Shown here piece after piece: positions 59,676-64,000 of a stretch of DNA of 64,000 nucleotides. Below the pieces are notes generated by a model. The model worked only from the letters and a program-made list of their open reading frames with translations, had not been told where the DNA came from and made no database searches. The stretch spans positions 1 to 64,000 of the forward strand of contig JAKOXL010000007.1 of NCBI GenBank assembly GCA_029781045.1, in the 5' to 3' direction. Position 1 is the first letter of the stretch. Each line of letters begins with the position of its first letter. This DNA comes from Bacillota bacterium (lineage in GTDB: Bacteria; Bacillota; UBA994; UBA5500). The position numbers and the translations under genes were made by a program.

Positions 59676-60680
59676 TTACTGTAAGTACTTCAGGGTATCA
59701 CTGGATTCCAATCCCGGCTGGAGAGCTACGTTCAAACCGCCAGCTATCACCTTGCTCATTTGGCGAATCTGTTCATCAATCTCCTTGGGAGTCACTATCA
59801 AGTTGCCCCAAAAGGGATTCAGCACTTCATGTACCAGCTGCCCTTGCTCCTCCCGCGATAGGTCGCGCAAAACTTCCCCTACGTTGGTACCTTGGCCGGC
59901 AGCCGCCCTCAAACTGGCGGTCAGCTTCTGCATAGCATCCAGAACAATGGTATTGGCATAAACCACAGAAGGAACACCAATAGCTATCACGGGCACTCCC
60001 AGCGTCTCCCGGTTGAGTGCGTGGCGCTTGTTACCCACACCCGACCCCGGGTTGATTCCCGTATCGGCTATCTGAATGGTGGTACCCAAACGTTCTATGC
60101 TGAGGGCCGCCAGAGCATCTATGGCAATAATAATTGCAGGTTGCACTTTCTCTACAACGCCAGCTATAATGTCGCTGGTTTCAATGCCGGTAATGCCTAG
60201 CACCCCAGGGGCAAGAGCACAGACGGAACGCATACCCTCATCCACATGTTCGGGCGCATACTCAAAAAGATGGCGAGTCACCAATAGCTCTTCTATGACC
60301 AATGGCCCTAGAGAGTCGGGAGTAACATGCCAGTTGCCTAGACCAACCACCAATGTCACACTGGACTTATCCAGCGGGGGTAAAAGGGACTTTAGTTCTT
60401 CTGCCAGTATTTGTCCTACTTGCTCACGCAGTTCCACATCATGTTGACGTAGGCCGGGGGCCTCGATAGTTATATAATTGCCGGGCGGTTTGCCCATACG
60501 GGCAGCCCCCCTAGCGTCCAAAACCCGGACACGGGTAACTGTCCCACCGGCAAACTCCTGCGTATCGACCTGTACTCCCTGTTGGTCCCAATCGGTCTTA
60601 ACGGCAGCCGCATGGGCTTCCAAAGCCAGGTCGGTATGAATAGAAGCGTACTGCCGCAAGACTTCCCTACTCGGTTTCAC
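59676..60680 (-). CDS. gpr: Germination protease GPR
   Basis: 334 residues of the aspartate-type protease A25. RVRVLDARGAARMGKPPGNYITIEAP lies near the start, LVVGLGNWHVTPDSLGPLV at about 109-127, and later IIAIDALAALS and ADTGINPGSGVGNKR. It degrades small acid-soluble spore proteins upon germination and is made as a zymogen under forespore control. It overlaps the upstream holin-like gene by one base, so it may be co-expressed. Confidence 0.96.
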   Translation of the reverse strand: MKPSREVLRQYASIHTDLALEAHAAAVKTDWDQQGVQVDTQEFAGGTVTRVRVLDARGAARMGKPPGNYITIEAPGLRQHDVELREQVGQILAEELKSLLPPLDKSSVTLVVGLGNWHVTPDSLGPLVIEELLVTRHLFEYAPEHVDEGMRSVCALAPGVLGITGIETSDIIAGVVEKVQPAIIIAIDALAALSIERLGTTIQIADTGINPGSGVGNKRHALNRETLGVPVIAIGVPSVVYANTIVLDAMQKLTASLRAAAGQGTNVGEVLRDLSREEQGQLVHEVLNPFWGNLIVTPKEIDEQIRQMSKVIAGGLNVALQPGLESSDTLKYLQ

Positions 60681-61006
60681 TAGCGAATCTCAGTGGGAAC
60701 GATAGCGTCAATAAGCCCCACTACAAAAGATGCCAGCAGGGCACCAATGACTCCCACTTGAAACCCTGGTACTAGCATGCCGGTTATGTAGATTACAACA
60801 GCAGCGGTAAGGAAACCAACCCAACCCCGGCTTCGAGGTGAAATCCGATCACCTAATAGCATTTCGGCTATCCAGCCCAGCGCAGCGATTACTACGGCAG
60901 TAATAAGGGCAGTGGTAAAATTAGCTACTCTTACACCTGGTAACAGAAAACCGATGAACATGATCACTAGTGCCGATACGATAAAGCGAATAATTGCTCC
61001 AAGCAT
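60680..61006 (-). CDS. Small four-helix membrane protein (YvlD/phage holin superfamily IV)
   Basis: 108 residues, almost entirely four hydrophobic segments (about 5-25, 31-50, 62-80, 84-103) with the short ISPRSRG loop in the middle. It resembles the YvlD/4TM holin-like family, which is chromosomal and not lytic by itself. The ATG has a GAGGAGGT site. It shares a base with gpr; a possible sporulation link is inferred only. Confidence 0.8.
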   Translation of the reverse strand: MLGAIIRFIVSALVIMFIGFLLPGVRVANFTTALITAVVIAALGWIAEMLLGDRISPRSRGWVGFLTAAVVIYITGMLVPGFQVGVIGALLASFVVGLIDAIVPTEIR

Positions 61007-61158
61007 CTTGCTACCTCCTCGGTTTTTTGTTAAAATTTGATGGACAATTTTAGTCTGTCCGCTCGGTTCCTGCTATATTCCCGACGTAGCAGGAGCTTTG
61101 GCCGTTGTCTAGTTGCACATACACTAGCCATGATGAAATGGCCGAGGAGGTGAGTCTT

Positions 61159-61425
61159 TTGGCTAATAGTAAGTCTGCTCTGAAGCGCATAAGAATCGCA
61201 GCTAAGCGTACTGAGCGTAACCGGCATGTAAAGTCGACGGTGCGTTCCGCCGTGCGCAACTTCCGCCGTTCCCTGGAAACCGGTGACGATGTGGAGCAGA
61301 AGCTGCGTTTGGCAATTTGCCGTATAGATAAAGCTGTGAGTAAAGGTGTTCTGCATCGCAATGCGGCGGCTCGCAAGAAGTCCCGCCTGACTAAGCAGTT
61401 CAACAAGCTGCAAGCACAACAATAA
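61159..61425 (+). CDS. rpsT: 30S ribosomal protein S20
   Basis: 88 residues: ANSKSALKRIRIAAKRTERNRHVKSTVR at the start and HRNAAARKKSRLTKQFNKL at the end are diagnostic. S20 binds 16S rRNA early in 30S assembly. TTG 61159 has AGGAGGTGA 5 bases upstream; an upstream ATG frame has no site. It is divergent from the holin-like gene, on the opposite strand to its neighbours. Confidence 0.97.
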   Translation: MANSKSALKRIRIAAKRTERNRHVKSTVRSAVRNFRRSLETGDDVEQKLRLAICRIDKAVSKGVLHRNAAARKKSRLTKQFNKLQAQQ

Positions 61426-61443
61426 GTAAATATAGATGCGATT

Positions 61444-61470
61444 AGCCCCAGGCCTACGGCCTGGGGCTTC
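61444..61470 (+). terminator. Terminator of rpsT
   Basis: AGCCCCAGGCC pairs with GGCCTGGGGCT over a 3-base loop, followed by TCTTG; 18 bases after the stop. Confidence 0.85.
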
Positions 61471-61530
61471 TTGCGCATAATAGGCGCACCCCTAAGACAG
61501 AATAACTGGTGAAGTTTGGGAGGGTTGCGC

Positions 61531-62130
61531 ATGCACTGGCACGAAAAACGGGCAAAACTCTGCTGGGTCTTACTAATTATAGGAATCGTTGCGTTCTTTC
61601 AGGCGAGGCTCTTGGGGTTGCCTGCGTCGCTCCCACCGGGTGAAGAGGATATTGGCCCTGGTGACCTATCATCTGAAGACTCAACCAATGAGGAGGTAAG
61701 TAGCCCCCATTTGGACGCCGGCCCGGAGGCAATACCAAACCCCAATACAACCGATGAAAGCAACAGAGAAGAGCATCGGTTAACCGCTCCCCTCTGGATG
61801 CAACTTAGCCTCTTAGTGCCCGACATAGTTCCCCCCACCGAAATCCCCAGAGAGGAACCTAGAGTAGACGCAAGTGTTGAATCGGGCCAGTCGGTGGCTG
61901 AGGAAGCCCAACTTACCCTGCAAATGTTCTTGAAAAAACTAACCTGGCAAGAACGGGTCATGGTACTCCGCACTCTTACCAAGTTTTCACCAACTGAAAT
62001 GCTGGAGGTGTTCCGTCTGTACAAGCAAGGCAGTCTCGAAGCCTATCGCAGTCTGGACGCCATCATCATGCGCAAAGTGGGTGAAGAAGAGTTCGAATGG
62101 TTGAGGAGCCTAGCTCAGAAATACCGATGA
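61531..62130 (+). CDS. Unknown single-pass membrane protein
   Basis: 199 residues, family not recognised. One membrane helix (about 12-29) is followed by an acidic, Pro/Ser/Glu-rich linker (about 36-125) and a small helical C-terminal domain (LTLQMFLKKLTWQERVMVLRTLTKFSPTEMLEVF from about 130). ATG 61531 has GGGAGGG at about 6 bases; the longer TTG start contains it. It is convergent with holA and overlaps it by 21 bases. Confidence 0.65.
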   Translation: MHWHEKRAKLCWVLLIIGIVAFFQARLLGLPASLPPGEEDIGPGDLSSEDSTNEEVSSPHLDAGPEAIPNPNTTDESNREEHRLTAPLWMQLSLLVPDIVPPTEIPREEPRVDASVESGQSVAEEAQLTLQMFLKKLTWQERVMVLRTLTKFSPTEMLEVFRLYKQGSLEAYRSLDAIIMRKVGEEEFEWLRSLAQKYR

Positions 62131-63144
62131 TAGGCCCTGCTTTAGATCCAGCAGTAGTTGATTTAGAGCGCTTTCAGGTTTCAAGGCCCCTGTCTTAATG
62201 TTCTCATCGGCTTGCAGACAAGCAGCCATAGCTGTCCGTAACTGGGCAACAGTCCAGTTGCGTGCCTGTTGCACACACTTGCCGGCAGGGTAGGAATGAA
62301 TACCTAAGCGACTAGCTGCCTGTTGCTGGCTAAGACCGGCATCAAGGCTCAGACGCGCAACCAGTAGTAGGCGTAGTTGTCGGGCCACCATAGATATGAC
62401 ATATACCGGCTCTTTTCCTTCTGCCAAGAGTCTAGTCAAAAGAGCCCAAGCTGCTGTCAGATCCTGTACGCCGACGGCATCCACGAAATCAAAAATACTC
62501 GTTTCCCTGTCGTCACGCACCAGTAGTTCCAGGTCAGCTTGGCTGAGGGTTTTACCATCAGCATAGCTGACCAGTTTTTCTATTTCTAAGCTCAATAGTT
62601 CTAAGTCGGTGCCACAGCGCGTGACTATGAACCGGCCTGCACCGGCCGGGTATCTAATCTTCGAGCGGCGGAGGCGCTCTTCCACCCAAGCGCTGGCCTC
62701 CGGGACAGTTAATACGGAAAACTCGTAACTAGCTGCTCTCTTCACCAGATCTTTATAGGCTCGCAGCCTTTTGTCCACATCTCGGGCCAGAAGTACGGCA
62801 CAAGTATAGGGAGGCCAGTTAACCAGCAGACTCTCCCAGAGAGGAAATGCCTCCTCTGCCTTGGGCTTGACAAAGGCAGGTTGCTGAATGACTACCAAAC
62901 GTTTGCCTCCAAACATGGGTGGCGTTTCGATGGTCTGTACCAACTCAACTTCTGTAGTTCTCTGCCCGTCTAACCTTACGAAGTTCAGTTCCTCCATGCC
63001 TGCAGGAATGAGACACTCTCGCAACACGCTTACCACGTATTGGGCTAGAACCTGCTCAGATCCATGGAGAAAGTAAAGGGGCTCTATTCTTCCGGCTTTT
63101 ATATCCCGCACCAGATTACGAAAGGTTTCTAAGGTGGCAGCCAT
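62110..63144 (-). CDS. holA: DNA polymerase III delta subunit HolA
   Basis: 344 residues. The AAA+ like N-terminal part has LYFLHGSEQVLAQYVV; MFGGKRLVVIQQP and the later LELLSLEIEKLVSYA and IFDFVDAVG are HolA blocks. It is the wrench that opens the sliding clamp in the clamp loader. The ATG has AGGAAGGGGGGAG. The comEC-holA order is conserved. Confidence 0.94.
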   Translation of the reverse strand: MAATLETFRNLVRDIKAGRIEPLYFLHGSEQVLAQYVVSVLRECLIPAGMEELNFVRLDGQRTTEVELVQTIETPPMFGGKRLVVIQQPAFVKPKAEEAFPLWESLLVNWPPYTCAVLLARDVDKRLRAYKDLVKRAASYEFSVLTVPEASAWVEERLRRSKIRYPAGAGRFIVTRCGTDLELLSLEIEKLVSYADGKTLSQADLELLVRDDRETSIFDFVDAVGVQDLTAAWALLTRLLAEGKEPVYVISMVARQLRLLLVARLSLDAGLSQQQAASRLGIHSYPAGKCVQQARNWTVAQLRTAMAACLQADENIKTGALKPESALNQLLLDLKQGLSSVFLS

Positions 63145-63191
63145 TACTCTCCCCCCTTCCTACCTACTATAGCACATTCCTTTAACCCCAC

Positions 63192-64000
63192 CTAGGGAGC
63201 ATGAAATGGGATTACCCGGTGACCATGGTGGCTATTGAGTATGGTGATGGCGCCATGCTGGTCGGTACGCCAAACGTGCTGGCAGTAGCGGGCCAAGCGT
63301 TCCAAGGTGGACGGAGCCGGGTGCCCATAGCGGTTAGAGGCACCGACGGAGATAATAGCATGCTCCGGTCTTAAGAGACGCAAGAACTCTTCCCTGCTAC
63401 TCTGGGCGCTGCCATGGTGGGGAACCAAGAACACATCGACATCTGAAGGAACTACGGGTAACAACACAGATTCACTTTCACCGATGTCGCCAGGTAAAAG
63501 GACCCTCAGATTTGGCCACTCCAACAGCAATACGAGTGAATCTTCGTTATCATCATAACTGGAGCCTGGCAGCGGATTTAATGCAGTCACTCGTAGTCCC
63601 ATGTGCCACCGAGTGTCTCCGCGCGTCCAAAAATGAATGGGAACACCATAAGGTTCCACCAGGGAAAGAAGCTGATCTAAAGCCGGCGAGGTCCGACTAG
63701 CGGCTGGAAGGTAAAGGTTTTCCACAGGAAAAGCCGCCAGAACGTCAGCCAACCCTTGAATGTGGTCATCATGCAAATGGGACAGATATATGGACTGGAT
63801 CTTCCATGTACCCCTATAGCGAAGATAGGGCACGATGATTTGTCGGCCCACCGACTCCTGACCGCCACCCACATCAAAGAGAACAGCCTCTCCGCCTGGC
63901 AAATGCAGTGCCGCCGCCGAACCTTGCCCCACACTGAGAACACAAAGGTTGTAAGTATTGCTAGTGAAACGCAGTAGCGGTTGCCAACTTAACAGCAACA
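63192..64000 (-). CDS. comEC: ComEC, C-terminal metallo-beta-lactamase part (partial)
   Basis: At least 268 residues, with the 5' part outside the window. SHLHDDHIQGL is the H-x-H-x-D-H zinc motif; LLPGDIGESE and FLVPHHGSAQSS complete the beta-lactamase fold. The C-terminal half of DNA-uptake channel ComEC has just such a domain, and the following holA-rpsT-gpr order agrees. Whether the protein is the full 7-helix competence type cannot be seen. An independent MBL protein is less likely. Confidence 0.8.
   Translation of the reverse strand, partial: LLLSWQPLLRFTSNTYNLCVLSVGQGSAAALHLPGGEAVLFDVGGGQESVGRQIIVPYLRYRGTWKIQSIYLSHLHDDHIQGLADVLAAFPVENLYLPAASRTSPALDQLLSLVEPYGVPIHFWTRGDTRWHMGLRVTALNPLPGSSYDDNEDSLVLLLEWPNLRVLLPGDIGESESVLLPVVPSDVDVFLVPHHGSAQSSREEFLRLLRPEHAIISVGASNRYGHPAPSTLERLARYCQHVWRTDQHGAITILNSHHGHRVIPFHAP

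Noticed and set aside
60680-61006. Phage lysis holin
   Set aside because: The protein matches the chromosomal YvlD/4TM type and is coupled with gpr; no endolysin is adjacent.

Overview
The window comes from a spore-forming Clostridia-type Firmicute. The evidence is spoVB, spoIIP, gpr and yqfC/yqfD, strong AGGAGG-type ribosome sites with many GTG and TTG starts, consensus sigma-A promoters, and the conserved order comEC-holA-rpsT-gpr-spoIIP-lepA-hemW-hrcA-grpE-dnaK-dnaJ-prmA-rsmE-mtaB-hinT-rpsU-yqfC-yqfD-phoH-pgpH-ybeY-cdd-era-recO-ccpN-yqfL-dgt-dnaG-rpoD. A thermosome-like group III chaperonin between hrcA and grpE points to the Carboxydothermus/Desulfotomaculum/Pelotomaculum side of the Clostridia. 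I cannot place it more closely from sequence alone.

Layout. 1-375: 5' end of a minus-strand 16S rRNA gene with its promoter and leader. 376-11018: an MFS exporter, argR, spoVB, a B12-type radical SAM protein, a PLP aminotransferase, a small structured locus with a very short ORF, a DedA protein, lysA, and an ABC-F gene behind a transcription attenuator. 11365-17700: an unknown membrane protein and two tandem genes that each fuse a soluble chemotaxis-receptor signalling domain to a periplasmic-type peptide-binding domain. 17714-18171: RNase P RNA. 18172-28081: trmK, an amidohydrolase, an LtaS-like sulfatase, a YcdB/SLH surface protein, a LemA/DUF2207 pair and an amidase. 28239-28561: three tRNA genes with promoter and terminator. 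28594-63192: the macromolecular-synthesis, heat-shock and translation supercluster, almost all on the minus strand. Plus-strand islands interrupt it: a DUF2975/XRE regulator pair, rpsT, and an unknown gene convergent with holA. The window ends inside comEC.

How the genes work together. HrcA with its CIRCE operator controls one heat-shock unit (hrcA, chaperonin, grpE, dnaK, dnaJ) that runs on into rRNA and tRNA modification genes. The era/recO/ccpN/yqfL/dgt/dnaG/rpoD stretch couples ribosome assembly, repair, carbon control, replication priming and the housekeeping sigma factor. The most unusual items are the paired cytoplasmic MCP-SBP fusions with a possible flagellar-type promoter, the ABC-F attenuator with a candidate leader peptide, the apparent ATT start of the group III chaperonin, and the 6.8-7.1 kb structured small-ORF locus.
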